Shown in pieces: positions 28,134 through 36,615 of a stretch of DNA of 64,000 nucleotides; the first letter of the stretch is position 1; the number at the start of each line of letters is the position of its first letter. The DNA is from Bacteroidales bacterium. Lineage in GTDB: Bacteria > Bacteroidota > Bacteroidia > Bacteroidales > M50B96. The translations under genes were made by a program, and so were the position numbers. The stretch is from contig JAGYLP010000004.1 of NCBI GenBank assembly GCA_018401015.1, positions 109,305-173,304 on the forward strand, given 5' to 3'. The notes under the pieces were generated by a model. The model was not told the origin of the DNA. It did no database searches and saw nothing but the letters and a program-made list of their open reading frames with translations.

Positions 28134-30191
28134 ATGCAAAGTGGCAAAATTGGTGTTACCACCGAGAATATTTTTCCTATCATCAAGAAGTTCTTGTACT
28201 CCGACCATGAGATTTTTCTTCGTGAGTTGGTAAGTAATGCAGTAGATGCGACCCAAAAAATGAAAACCCTCAACTCCATTGGTGAACACCAAGGTGAGTT
28301 AGGCGACTTGACCGTTCGTGTTATTTTAGACAAAAAGAAAAAGACCCTCACTATTTCCGATGCCGGAATCGGCATGACGGCCGAGGAAGTGGATAAATAC
28401 ATCAATCAGATTGCATTCTCGAGTGCTGAAGAATTTTTGGGTAAGTATAAAGATAAAGCCAATGCCATCATTGGACATTTTGGGTTAGGATTCTATTCGT
28501 CCTTTATGGTATCGGAGAAAGTTGAGATCATTACCCGCTCTTACAAAGAAGGTGCGCCAGCCGTTCAGTGGTCGTGCGATGGAAGTCCTGAATACCAGCT
28601 AGATGAAGTAACAAAAGAAAAACGCGGAACCGATATCGTTTTACACATTGATAAAGAATCGGAAGAATTCCTCGAGGAGCACCGAATCAATGAATTACTC
28701 ACCAAGTATTGCAAGTTTCTACCCGTCGAAATTGCTTTTGGAAAAGAAACTGAATGGAAAGATGGCAAAGAAGTAGAGACAGGCAAAGACCGTATTATTA
28801 ATGAAACCAAACCAGCTTGGGTAAAAAAACCAAATGATTTAAAAGACGAAGATTATAAATCGTTCTACAAAAATCTATATCCCCTGGTTTTCGACGATCC
28901 ACTGTTTTGGATTCACTTAAATGTGGATCATCCATTTCGTTTAACGGGAATTTTATATTTCCCTAAGATTAAAAACAACCTGGAGATTCAGCGGAATAAA
29001 ATTCAGCTATATAGCAATCAAGTATTCGTTACCGATTCAGTAGAAGGAATTGTTCCTGAATTCCTTACACTGCTGCATGGTGTAATAGATTCGCCCGATA
29101 TTCCCTTGAATGTTTCTCGCAGCTATTTACAAAGCGATAGCAACGTAAAAAAGATTTCAGGTCACATTACGAAGAAAGTTGCCGACCGTTTGCTGGAAAT
29201 TTTCAATAAGAGCCGCGAAGAGTTTGAAAAGAAATGGGACGACTTAAAGATTTTCATTCAATACGGAATGCTTACCGACGAAAAATTCTATGAACGAGCA
29301 CAGAAATTCTGCTTGGTTAAGAATACCGAAGGCAAGTATTTTACGCTGGATGAATATCAGGAGTTGATTAAAGAAAATCAAACGGACAAAAACAAGAAGA
29401 AGGTTGTTATCTACACCAACGATGAGAAAGCTCAATACAGCTACATCACCGAAGCCAAGGCAAAAGCCTACGATGTGCTGGTAATGGACGGTCAGTTAGA
29501 TGCACACTTCATCAATCATTTGGAGCAGAAGCTCGATTCAGTTTCGTTTGTGCGCGTTGATGCAGAGGTAGTTGATAAACTAATTGAAAAAGACGATGTT
29601 TTAGTCTGCTCTTTACCCGCCGAGGAACAAGATGAGCTAAATCCTGTGTTCCAAAGTCATTTACCTTCGGGGAAAGTGAATTTCCACGTTTCGTTTGAAG
29701 ATTTATCGGAAACATCCTCCCCAATGATCATCACTCAGAATGAATTCATGCGTCGCATGAAAGATATGTCGGCCATAAGCGGGGGTTCAGCTAGTTTTTA
29801 TGGTGATTTGCCCGATAGTTTCACCTTAGTTGTAAACACCAAACATCCTTTAATCAATCGCATTATTGAGGATAAAAACCAACAGCTCAACGACTCACTT
29901 TCCCAGTTGAGAGCCGAAATTGCTTCTAAGGAAACGGAGAAAGGGAGTCTGGAAAAATTAAGAGAGGGGAAAAAAGAAGAAGAAATCGATCAAGCTGAAA
30001 AGGATAAAATGGAAGAAGTTAATCAAGCCATTGAAGCCTTAAAGAACAAAAAGGCCGACGAGCTCAAAGCATTTGCTAAAGAGCACGATTTGAGCAAACA
30101 GCTTATCGATTTGGCTTTACTCGCGAACAACATGTTGGAAGGTGAAGATTTAAATCGCTTTGTTAAGCGCAGCCTCGATCTGATAAAATAA
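28134..30191 (+). CDS. htpG: Molecular chaperone HtpG (bacterial Hsp90)
   Basis: ATP-dependent chaperone. The 685-residue protein shows the GHKL ATPase parts: FLRELVSNAVDAT (catalytic Glu), LTISDAGIGMT and GHFGLGFYSSFMVS. It has the middle-domain FYKNLYPLVFDDPLFWIHLNVDHPF region and NVSRSYLQSD. Compared with E. coli HtpG (624) it is longer, from a Glu/Lys-rich, coiled-coil-like segment near residues 590-660 (EKGSLEKLREGKKEEEIDQ) close to the C-terminus. This is a Bacteroidota trait. It is followed by its own terminator. Confidence 0.97.
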   Translation: MQSGKIGVTTENIFPIIKKFLYSDHEIFLRELVSNAVDATQKMKTLNSIGEHQGELGDLTVRVILDKKKKTLTISDAGIGMTAEEVDKYINQIAFSSAEEFLGKYKDKANAIIGHFGLGFYSSFMVSEKVEIITRSYKEGAPAVQWSCDGSPEYQLDEVTKEKRGTDIVLHIDKESEEFLEEHRINELLTKYCKFLPVEIAFGKETEWKDGKEVETGKDRIINETKPAWVKKPNDLKDEDYKSFYKNLYPLVFDDPLFWIHLNVDHPFRLTGILYFPKIKNNLEIQRNKIQLYSNQVFVTDSVEGIVPEFLTLLHGVIDSPDIPLNVSRSYLQSDSNVKKISGHITKKVADRLLEIFNKSREEFEKKWDDLKIFIQYGMLTDEKFYERAQKFCLVKNTEGKYFTLDEYQELIKENQTDKNKKKVVIYTNDEKAQYSYITEAKAKAYDVLVMDGQLDAHFINHLEQKLDSVSFVRVDAEVVDKLIEKDDVLVCSLPAEEQDELNPVFQSHLPSGKVNFHVSFEDLSETSSPMIITQNEFMRRMKDMSAISGGSASFYGDLPDSFTLVVNTKHPLINRIIEDKNQQLNDSLSQLRAEIASKETEKGSLEKLREGKKEEEIDQAEKDKMEEVNQAIEALKNKKADELKAFAKEHDLSKQLIDLALLANNMLEGEDLNRFVKRSLDLIK

Positions 30192-30210
30192 TTACTTGTT
30201 TATTTTACTT

Positions 30211-30251
30211 TTAAAAACGCTCCCCGCTTTGTCGGAAGGAGCGTTTTTTAT
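30211..30251 (+). terminator. Terminator of htpG
   Basis: AAAAACGCTCC (30213-30223) pairs with GGAGCGTTTTTT (30238-30249), with an inner CCG/CGG pairing in the loop. Confidence 0.88.
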
Positions 30252-30288
30252 TTGACCAACTGCGCTTTTTTTATGCTTTTCAGAATCG

Positions 30289-30296
30289 TAATTTTG
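30289..30296 (+). promoter_or_regulatory. -7 promoter element for the barrel-protein gene
   Basis: TAATTTTG fits TAnnTTTG about 117 bases before the ATG at 30413. No clear -33 element was seen. Confidence 0.4.
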
Positions 30297-30412
30297 AACT
30301 TAATACGACGGAACTATTGCGAGCCTGAATAAGTGTTCAATAAGACCCACAAATAATCCGTTTAAAAACTGAGAATGCTTATTTCTACTGACCATTTATA
30401 AAGATTTAACCC

Positions 30413-31195
30413 ATGAAAAACCACTTCTGGCTTCTGATGATGCTATTTTTTTTCGCGGCCTCCATGATTCACCTTTCGGTCCTTTCGAAAGATCAGCCTA
30501 ATCCTAGTGAAACTAATTTGAGAGGATTAAGAGCCAAAAGCCTGGAAGCAAGGAATCCGGAATTCTTTCCTCGGGGCCATGTTGCTTATGGGCAGCCTTC
30601 CTTCCATCTTATCGGATCGGGCGGAATTGGACTAGCCTGGGTCAAAGACGGAAGTGATGAATTGAAATCAATTGTTCATTTTCAAAGCGGGCTGGAATTT
30701 CTCTATCCGCTCGCCCCAAATTTCAGCCTACGTTCGGGAATAAACCTGATTCAAAAAGGCTATCGGGTAGCTTATGAAGAAGATGACCTGAATAGTTTAA
30801 CGTATCAGAATCACTTTTACTACTTGAGTGTGCCCTTGTTAGCCCACGTTTATTTCGGCAATCATTGGCAAGGTTTTTTTCATGGAGGAACGGAGCTTTC
30901 CTATTTTGCAGGAGGGACTCAACAAGGTGAGAGCAAACTCAATGGAGAAGTAAGCCAAATTGATCAAAACTTAGGAGAAGGGATTAAATCCATGGATATT
31001 GGATGGCGACTGGGCGGAGGATTGAGCATTCCTCTCAAGGAAGTAAAACGCGGCATTTCTTACCGAATGATGGTTCAATTGGATTATCGTTCCAGTTGGA
31101 CTCGCTTTTTTGAGCCGGTTGGCGATGCAGTGGATATTCCTCTAAAACATGCCGGAGTCAGTCTCAGCGTAGGGATAGAATTCGTGTTACCCTAG
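30413..31195 (+). CDS. Outer-membrane beta-barrel protein (PorT-like)
   Basis: The 260-residue protein has an N-terminal hydrophobic signal (LLMMLFFFAASMIHLSVL). A barrel of alternating strands follows, including SGLEFLYPLAPNFSLRSGINLIQKGYRV, the FYYLSVPLLAHVYFG segment typical of PorT-type 8-stranded barrels, and LGGGLSIPL, ending GIEFVLP. It probably sits in the outer membrane. Function is unknown; the family includes structural proteins and T9SS-related PorT, but this one shows no direct sign of that role. Confidence 0.75.
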   Translation: MKNHFWLLMMLFFFAASMIHLSVLSKDQPNPSETNLRGLRAKSLEARNPEFFPRGHVAYGQPSFHLIGSGGIGLAWVKDGSDELKSIVHFQSGLEFLYPLAPNFSLRSGINLIQKGYRVAYEEDDLNSLTYQNHFYYLSVPLLAHVYFGNHWQGFFHGGTELSYFAGGTQQGESKLNGEVSQIDQNLGEGIKSMDIGWRLGGGLSIPLKEVKRGISYRMMVQLDYRSSWTRFFEPVGDAVDIPLKHAGVSLSVGIEFVLP

Positions 31196-31215
31196 GTGAA
31201 TCAGTATTAACTTCT

Positions 31216-31728
31216 CTAGAACAACAAGCGAAGCTCCTTCTTAATCAACCCAATAGCATACTTAGTTGATTTCACATCGTTGGTAACATGCAGGCCACCC
31301 AGTAAGGCTTTACTTAATTCCATGGCCGGAGCATCGGGTTTCAATTCAATAACCGTAGTATTAATTTCCTTCACCAATAATTCTTTAGCTTCGGTAATTT
31401 TTGTCCAAAGTTCGGAGCTAACATACACCTGCTGAGCAATATTATGGTCGAATTCCTGGCGAATGGACGACAGCAATTCAACCTGTAGTTGCTTAACCGA
31501 CATTCCGGGATGCTGAATTCGAATGAGCAGATTCTCTAAGGATATTCGTTCCAGCAGCAAAACCAAACGCTCGTAGGCTTGTAAACGAAGCGGCAGCACT
31601 TGTTCCGAGTTTTTCATTCTGATTTCCTGCTGACGTTTTTTATCCTCGTTTCTAAAAAACAGCGCGGTTATTAAAATGCTTGAGAGAAAGACCAGTATTG
31701 CCGGAATGATGTATGCGTATGTGCTCAT
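31216..31728 (-). CDS. Membrane-anchored conserved Bacteroidota protein (DUF7935-like)
   Basis: The 170-residue protein has one N-terminal transmembrane helix (IIPAILVFLSSILITALFF), a charged linker (RNEDKKRQQEIRMKN), then a cytosolic helical region beginning LPLRLQAYERLVLLLERI, a block I associate with a Bacteroidota-only family of unknown function. A later segment (IRQEFDHNIAQQVYVS, WTKITEAKELLVKEIN) is also helical. Gene is convergent with the barrel-protein gene, 20 bp apart. The family assignment is from memory of the sequence pattern and is moderate. Confidence 0.68.
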   Translation of the reverse strand: MSTYAYIIPAILVFLSSILITALFFRNEDKKRQQEIRMKNSEQVLPLRLQAYERLVLLLERISLENLLIRIQHPGMSVKQLQVELLSSIRQEFDHNIAQQVYVSSELWTKITEAKELLVKEINTTVIELKPDAPAMELSKALLGGLHVTNDVKSTKYAIGLIKKELRLLF

Positions 31729-31921
31729 GAGAAAAAATTGAAGTTTACCGGGCTAAAATAATAAAATGGGAAGCATCCGTTCTTTTGAACCGGAATAAAA
31801 ATCAGGCCTTTCCCATCCGACTCCATTCGCTTAACAGGACACGGTTCATTGTTCAACATCGGTTTTATGGTTTGAAATCCCTGTTGTACAATATAACCGC
31901 ATTTTAATCGGCGGGGAATAT

Positions 31922-31929
31922 GTAAATTT
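31922..31929 (+). promoter_or_regulatory. -7 promoter element of the aminotransferase gene
   Basis: TAAATTTG fits TAnnTTTG exactly, 33 bases before the ATG. Confidence 0.55.
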
Positions 31930-31962
31930 GAATACTTTTTCAATCATTTAAGTATTTTGGGG

Positions 31963-33156
31963 ATGACTAGAATTGCTAATCGAATTTTAAATTTGGCCGA
32001 TTCGCAGACCTTGGCAATGGCCGAATTAAGTCGCGAATTAAAAGCAAAAGGGATCGACATTATTAGTTTGAGCATTGGCGAACCAGACTTTAATACGCCC
32101 GATGCAGCAAAGGAAGCCGGTAAACGAGCGATCGATAATAACTTCTCGCACTATACTCCTGTAAGTGGTTACGAAGATTTAAAAAGAGCCATTGCTGATA
32201 AGCTTCAGAAGGAGAATCAGTTGGAATATACTACCAAGGAGATTATTGTTTCCAATGGAGCCAAACAATCCCTGGCTAATGCCTTGTTGTCGTTGGTAAA
32301 TCCGGGCGACGAAGTGATTATCCCCGCGCCTTATTGGGTTAGTTACCTGGAATTGGTAAAACTGGCCGAAGGGATTCCGGTTATAGTAGAAGGAAGTTAC
32401 GAGAACGACTATAAGATTCGCCCGGAAGATTTAGAAGCTGCCATTAGTGAAAAGACCGTGGCTATTTTGTTCAATTCACCGAGTAACCCGACGGGTAGCA
32501 TCTACAGCCAATCGGAAATGAAAGCTCTCGCTGAAGTTCTTTACAAGCATCCGCAGGTTTTTGTTATTTCCGATGAAATTTATGAGCACATCAATTTCAT
32601 GGGAGAGCATATCAGTATGGCTAATTTACCGGGCATGAAAGAACGGACAGCCGTTATCAATGGTGTATCGAAAGGTTACGCCATGACAGGTTGGCGAATT
32701 GGTTATATGGCTGCTCCGCTTTGGTTGACAAAAGCTTGCGATAAACTTCAGGGGCAAATGACCTCGGGTGCTTCATCCATTTCGCAGAAGGCCGCACTGG
32801 CCGCTTTGCAACAGTGCAAAGAGGATAGCATTCGTATGAACAACATCTTCGAAAAACGTTGTCAATTGGTTTATGAGCGATTGGTTCAAATACCCGGGTT
32901 TGAGGTAAAGAAACCGGGTGGTGCTTTCTATTTATTCCCCAAGATCGATTCCTTTTTTGGAAAGAAATACGATAAGTGGCATATCCAAAACGACATGGAT
33001 TTTAGTATGTTTTTGCTCGACCAGGCACATGTTGGAGTGGTAGCCGGATCGGCCTTTGGTGCCGATCAGTGCATTCGAATCTCCTATGCTACCTCGGAGG
33101 AGGATTTAATCGAAGCCCTGAACCGAATTGAGCAAGCGGTAATGAAATTGCAATAA
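31963..33156 (+). CDS. Pyridoxal-phosphate aminotransferase, class I (aspartate-type)
   Basis: Fold-type I aminotransferase, probably aspartate:2-oxoglutarate, linking amino acids with oxaloacetate. From the ATG at MTRIANRILNL it has 397 residues; a TTG two codons upstream is also open. Seen are the substrate-binding SIGEPDFNTP, the PSNPTG motif, DEIYEHI, the PLP lysine in NGVSKGYAMTGWRIGY, and the C-terminal CIRISYATS carrying the carboxylate-binding arginine. This subgroup (Ib) includes aspartate and prephenate aminotransferases; substrate choice is inferred. It converges on the SDR gene with a 2-bp gap. Confidence 0.9.
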   Translation: MTRIANRILNLADSQTLAMAELSRELKAKGIDIISLSIGEPDFNTPDAAKEAGKRAIDNNFSHYTPVSGYEDLKRAIADKLQKENQLEYTTKEIIVSNGAKQSLANALLSLVNPGDEVIIPAPYWVSYLELVKLAEGIPVIVEGSYENDYKIRPEDLEAAISEKTVAILFNSPSNPTGSIYSQSEMKALAEVLYKHPQVFVISDEIYEHINFMGEHISMANLPGMKERTAVINGVSKGYAMTGWRIGYMAAPLWLTKACDKLQGQMTSGASSISQKAALAALQQCKEDSIRMNNIFEKRCQLVYERLVQIPGFEVKKPGGAFYLFPKIDSFFGKKYDKWHIQNDMDFSMFLLDQAHVGVVAGSAFGADQCIRISYATSEEDLIEALNRIEQAVMKLQ

Positions 33157-33158
33157 CT

Positions 33159-33854
33159 TTAGACGGATAGCCCACTCAAAGGCAATACTTTTCCATTAAA
33201 TATTCGATGGCCATTCAGCAAGAAATCGGCTACAAATGCTGCCATTTCTTCGGGCTTGTTACTCGCTTGATAGCCAGGGAAAGCCTCGGCGAGCATTTCG
33301 GTTTGAACCGAACCAAGCGCTAAACAATTAAAGCGAAGATTCGAGCTCTTATACTCCTCGGCTAAACATTCGGTCAAGGATGCCAACGCTGCTTTACTCG
33401 CACTGTAGTGAGCAAGTCCCGGGAACTTAGCACTACCCTGAAATCCTCCCATGCTGCCGATATTAATGATATGTGCCTCGGCATCGTTCCTGAAATGAGG
33501 AATCAGCAGTTTGATTAAGCGGGAAGGGGCATGATAATTCACTTCAAAAATTTTTCTTATCAGTTCCTCATCAGCCTCTTCGAACAAAGACTTTCCTAAA
33601 AACCCGGCATTATTGACCAAACCATCTAAAGGCCCCCATTCACGAAGTTTTGTCTCAAAGGAATCGCATTGTTCCTTTCGCTGGAGTTCTTCCAAATCAA
33701 GTACCCAATAATCGGCACCCGTTTCGCTTTTTAGTGTCATTAGAGCCTTTTCGTTCCTGGCAACGGCCAGAACCCGATGTCCCTGCTGCGTTAAATGCCT
33801 GGTTAACGCAGCACCCAATCCGCGGGAAGCGCCTGTTATTAGATAGTTTTTCAT
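33159..33854 (-). CDS. Short-chain dehydrogenase/reductase (SDR)
   Basis: The 231-residue classical SDR (from ATG at MKNYLITGAS) has the cofactor motif TGASRGLGAAL, VLDLEE, the NNAGF signature and the catalytic YSASK (Tyr-x3-Lys) with the upstream Ser in NIGSMGG. The Arg-rich start (VARNEK) suggests NADPH preference (inference). Substrate cannot be told. A TTG frame 12 bases longer was not chosen because the SDR fold starts right at the ATG. An imperfect 22-bp direct repeat lies about 80-115 bp upstream. Confidence 0.88.
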   Translation of the reverse strand: MKNYLITGASRGLGAALTRHLTQQGHRVLAVARNEKALMTLKSETGADYWVLDLEELQRKEQCDSFETKLREWGPLDGLVNNAGFLGKSLFEEADEELIRKIFEVNYHAPSRLIKLLIPHFRNDAEAHIINIGSMGGFQGSAKFPGLAHYSASKAALASLTECLAEEYKSSNLRFNCLALGSVQTEMLAEAFPGYQASNKPEEMAAFVADFLLNGHRIFNGKVLPLSGLSV

Positions 33855-33932
33855 AGTTGCTTTCAATTAATACTCATTTAGATTTCTGGAACGAACAACT
33901 TGCTACGCTGCATTATGTTCAATCCTGTTTTG

Positions 33933-33970
33933 TACCTACGATCAAAAGGGATGATACCTACTATCAAAAC
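33933..33970. repeat. Imperfect 22-bp direct repeat upstream of the SDR gene
   Basis: TACCTACGATCAAAA and TACCTACTATCAAAA are spaced 22 bp apart (33933 and 33955). Two helical turns of spacing fits a tandem operator, but no regulator is adjacent. Confidence 0.5.
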
Positions 33971-34160
33971 GAGGACAGCCACTTATTAATGAGCACTTGG
34001 AGCCCTTGATGCCCAACAAGTGCAGCTCAGCCACGATCTTCGAGCTCCAGCTATCCAGTCGAAGTGAATGAGTAGTTGGTTTCGCTCGAAAACTTGTAAA
34101 GTAATTGGCTCGGTTAAAAATCAACCAATTTAGATCTCGTTTTTATAAAAACCTCCGGAT

Positions 34161-34203
34161 AAAAAATCGGTTCGAAAGGAAGCCCCATCGAACCGATTTT
34201 ACA
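34161..34203 (-). terminator. Terminator of the rubrerythrin-like gene
   Basis: Perfect 13-bp stem AAAATCGGTTCGA/TCGAACCGATTTT around a 12-base loop, ending in a T-run on the minus strand. Confidence 0.85.
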
Positions 34204-34217
34204 AGAAGGTAGATTTT

Positions 34218-34718
34218 TTAGAATGGCCAGAAATTATTATCGAACCAAACTTTCTCTTTCAATTCTTTGTCGATATCGTTTAACAATTTGTGATGCCCTT
34301 TTTCCCAGTCGGCAAGGAATTGATAAAAGTGCTTTTCCTCCGGGTCGGTAGCCGTTTCGGCACGTTCGGAGTAAACAGCCACTGCGCGTGTTTCGAAATC
34401 GATAGCCGCCGAGATGGCAGCCGCTTCGAAACTGGCAGCTGTAATTTGCTTTTTCACTTTTTCGGAAAGGATTTGCTCCGTGGTAGAATCTTCATCTTTA
34501 GGAGCATGAGTTTCTTTAAACTTTTGATGCGAAGTGTAATGAGCAAATTGTTCGGTTAAGAAACGAATATGATCATCTTCCTCATCGGCCATTAGTTGAA
34601 AGAATTTTTTTACATCCGGGTCATCGGCTTTATCGGCCACGCTCGAATAAAATGCTTTTCCTCTTCGTTCCAGCAATATGGCTGTTTTGAGGATTTCCAT
34701 GCTTTTGTTTTCGTCCAT
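34218..34718 (-). CDS. Rubrerythrin-like ferritin-fold diiron protein
   Basis: The 166-residue helical protein has the diiron ligands of the ferritin-like fold. Glu in LLERRGKAFY and the pair DEEDDH form the first half, and Glu in DFETRAV and DWEKGHH the second. The C-terminal rubredoxin domain of full rubrerythrins is absent (no CxxC). Such erythrin-type proteins reduce peroxide or handle iron in anaerobes. It lies 43 bp downstream of etfA in the same direction, suggesting it shares the acyl-CoA dehydrogenase/ETF transcript and may protect flavin enzymes from oxygen (inference). Confidence 0.82.
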   Translation of the reverse strand: MDENKSMEILKTAILLERRGKAFYSSVADKADDPDVKKFFQLMADEEDDHIRFLTEQFAHYTSHQKFKETHAPKDEDSTTEQILSEKVKKQITAASFEAAAISAAIDFETRAVAVYSERAETATDPEEKHFYQFLADWEKGHHKLLNDIDKELKEKVWFDNNFWPF

Positions 34719-34761
34719 CGTTCGTTGATTTTAGTTCTGCGGTGGGATTCACGCAAAAGGA

Positions 34762-35721
34762 TTATTGTTTCAGTTCTTTGTATGCAACTATTAGCTGAGG
34801 GATAAGCTTTTGAACATCGCCCACAATCCCGTAATCGGCGGCGGCGAAAATGGGTGCTTCCGGATCCTTGTTAATGGCTACAATCACTTTGGAGGAACTC
34901 ACACCAGCCAAATGTTGTATAGCGCCGGAGATTCCAAGAGCAATATACAAGGTAGGCCCGATAATTTTACCGGTTTGTCCAACATGCTCATGATGCGGAC
35001 GCCATCCCTCGTCGGAAACCGGACGGGAACAGGCAGTAGCGGCTCCCATTGCCTCCGCCAGTTCTTCGAGCGGACCCCAATTATCGGCCGATTTCATGCC
35101 CCGGCCACCGCTGACTACTATATCGGCCTCGGAAAGTAGTAATTTACCCGTTTGCTTATCGGCCTGAACTACCTTGGTTTTGGGAGTTGGAAGTGTAGGT
35201 TCAAAAGCTTCAAGCTGCACATTACCCGAACTTTCCTTTATTTCGAAGGAATTGGGAGAGAGTGTAAGCACCTTCAAATCGGAGTTAACTTTCACGTGCG
35301 CAAAAGCTTTTCCACTGTAGGCTCTTTTCTTTCCAATAAAAGGCTCATAGCTAATTGGTAAGCCCAGAATACCGGAAACTATTCCTGCGCGGTATTTAAC
35401 CGAAACTCGCGGTGCAAGTGCTTTTCCGGTATTATTATCCGATAAAATGAGGTATTTGGGTTGAACGAGTTCGATGGCTGCAAAAAGAGCTTGAGCAAAT
35501 ACTTCGTTATCGATTTGATTGGGAAGATTCTCGCCATTTAAAACACGGGTGGCACCATGGGCCGATAACCGAGCCCATTCTTCTTCCTTCACGTTTCCAA
35601 TGCTCAGGGTAACTATATCCTGATTCGACGCTTCGCTTATTTTTTTGGCATACGACATCAATTCCAATTGATTTTTCTTGAACTGACCATCGCGGTTTTC
35701 TATGTAAACAAGTACAGACAT
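34762..35721 (-). CDS. etfA: Electron-transfer flavoprotein alpha subunit
   Basis: FAD-binding subunit of ETF, accepting electrons from acyl-CoA dehydrogenase. The 319 residues contain the ETF-alpha C-terminal FAD signature: GGRGMKS, CSRPVSDEGW, GQTGKIIGPTLYIALGISGAIQH and AINKDPEAPIFAAADYGIVGD. It is 17 bp downstream of etfB. Whether the complex bifurcates electrons to ferredoxin or simply passes them to the quinone pool cannot be decided reliably from this reading. Confidence 0.96.
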   Translation of the reverse strand: MSVLVYIENRDGQFKKNQLELMSYAKKISEASNQDIVTLSIGNVKEEEWARLSAHGATRVLNGENLPNQIDNEVFAQALFAAIELVQPKYLILSDNNTGKALAPRVSVKYRAGIVSGILGLPISYEPFIGKKRAYSGKAFAHVKVNSDLKVLTLSPNSFEIKESSGNVQLEAFEPTLPTPKTKVVQADKQTGKLLLSEADIVVSGGRGMKSADNWGPLEELAEAMGAATACSRPVSDEGWRPHHEHVGQTGKIIGPTLYIALGISGAIQHLAGVSSSKVIVAINKDPEAPIFAAADYGIVGDVQKLIPQLIVAYKELKQ

Positions 35722-35738
35722 TGCTTTTCTTTTAGAGG

Positions 35739-36488
35739 TTAGATAACTTTTGCTTCTTCGTGTAGGAGGCGAATGAGTTCTTTCGCATTATCTTCCGGAA
35801 TCATTTTGCAAGCTGATTTAGCTTCGGGGAGTTCTAATTCGATCCATTCGCTTAGCGGTTCAACGGCCACCGGCTCGACTACTTTAAGTGGTTTGCTGCG
35901 AGCCATCATGATACCTCGCATAGCGGGAATTCTAGGTTCTAAGGCAATTCCTTTTTGTACACTTAAGATTGCAGGAAGGGGGCATTCCAATTGTTCCGTT
36001 CCTCCTTCTACTTCTCGCTTAATGGTGAGTCCTGAGGAGGATAATTCGAGCGAGGAAACCGACGAAGCGGATGCAAACCCGAGTAATTCAGCCAACATGG
36101 CTCCTACTCCTGAGCTATTGAAATCGCTCGATTCGATTCCTAAGAGAACTAAATCGGGGTTTTCTTGCTTCACTACCTCGGCTAATTGAACTGCGACCGA
36201 ATAGGAATCGGCCGGAACCAGGTTTACCCGAATTGCTTCGTTTGCTCCAACGGCCAGTGCTTTTCTGAGGGTTGGTTCGACCGAAGCATCGCCTACACTC
36301 ACCACCGAAATGGATTGGATGCTTCCGGCGTTTTGCTCGGACAACTCCATGGCACGGGTTAAAGCAAGTTCATCCCAGGGATTGATAATCCATTGCACCC
36401 CATTGGTTTCAACAGATTTTTTGTCGCCCGCCAATTTAATTCGCGTAGTGGTATCGGGGACATTACTGATACAAACAAGTATTTTCAT
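35739..36488 (-). CDS. etfB: Electron-transfer flavoprotein beta subunit
   Basis: The 249-residue partner of EtfA begins MKILVCISNVPDTTTRIKL at an ATG; an alternative start 66 bases upstream adds unconserved sequence. ETF-beta signs are INPWDELALTRAMEL, DLVLLGIESSDFNSSGVGAMLAELLG and the second-half EGGTEQLECPLPAILSVQKGI with the ARSKPL signature. It lies between the acyl-CoA dehydrogenase and etfA genes, the usual Bcd-EtfB-EtfA arrangement of C4 acyl-CoA metabolism. Confidence 0.95.
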   Translation of the reverse strand: MKILVCISNVPDTTTRIKLAGDKKSVETNGVQWIINPWDELALTRAMELSEQNAGSIQSISVVSVGDASVEPTLRKALAVGANEAIRVNLVPADSYSVAVQLAEVVKQENPDLVLLGIESSDFNSSGVGAMLAELLGFASASSVSSLELSSSGLTIKREVEGGTEQLECPLPAILSVQKGIALEPRIPAMRGIMMARSKPLKVVEPVAVEPLSEWIELELPEAKSACKMIPEDNAKELIRLLHEEAKVI

Positions 36489-36615
36489 GAGTAATAGTTT
36501 TTTTTTGAGAGCATTTGTGGAAGCAAGTTGCACTCTTACTTGGAAGATGAACATGCACCTGGCAAATACTCGTTTCTACAATGAAATCAAATAAACACAG
36601 GATTGTTTCCGAAGC

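Larger units (their letters stand above)
33855..34217. other. Intergenic region between the SDR and rubrerythrin-like genes
   Basis: This 363-bp gap holds the promoter side of the SDR gene, an imperfect direct repeat (33933-33970) and the terminator of the rubrerythrin-like gene (34161-34203). I see no coding signal, RNA gene or mobile element in the rest. Confidence 0.5.

Noticed and set aside
31725..31943. A 72-residue minus-strand reading frame upstream of the aminotransferase
   Set aside because: It overlaps the promoter region of the aminotransferase gene, has no recognised domain and an atypical residue mix; it is probably non-coding.
33942..34124. A 60-residue minus-strand frame between the SDR and rubrerythrin-like genes
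   Set aside because: It crosses the direct repeat and the intergenic stretch, with no domain or ribosome-binding site.
36489..36554. An extended N-terminus for EtfB
   Set aside because: The 22 extra residues are not found in EtfB; the protein family begins at the internal ATG.
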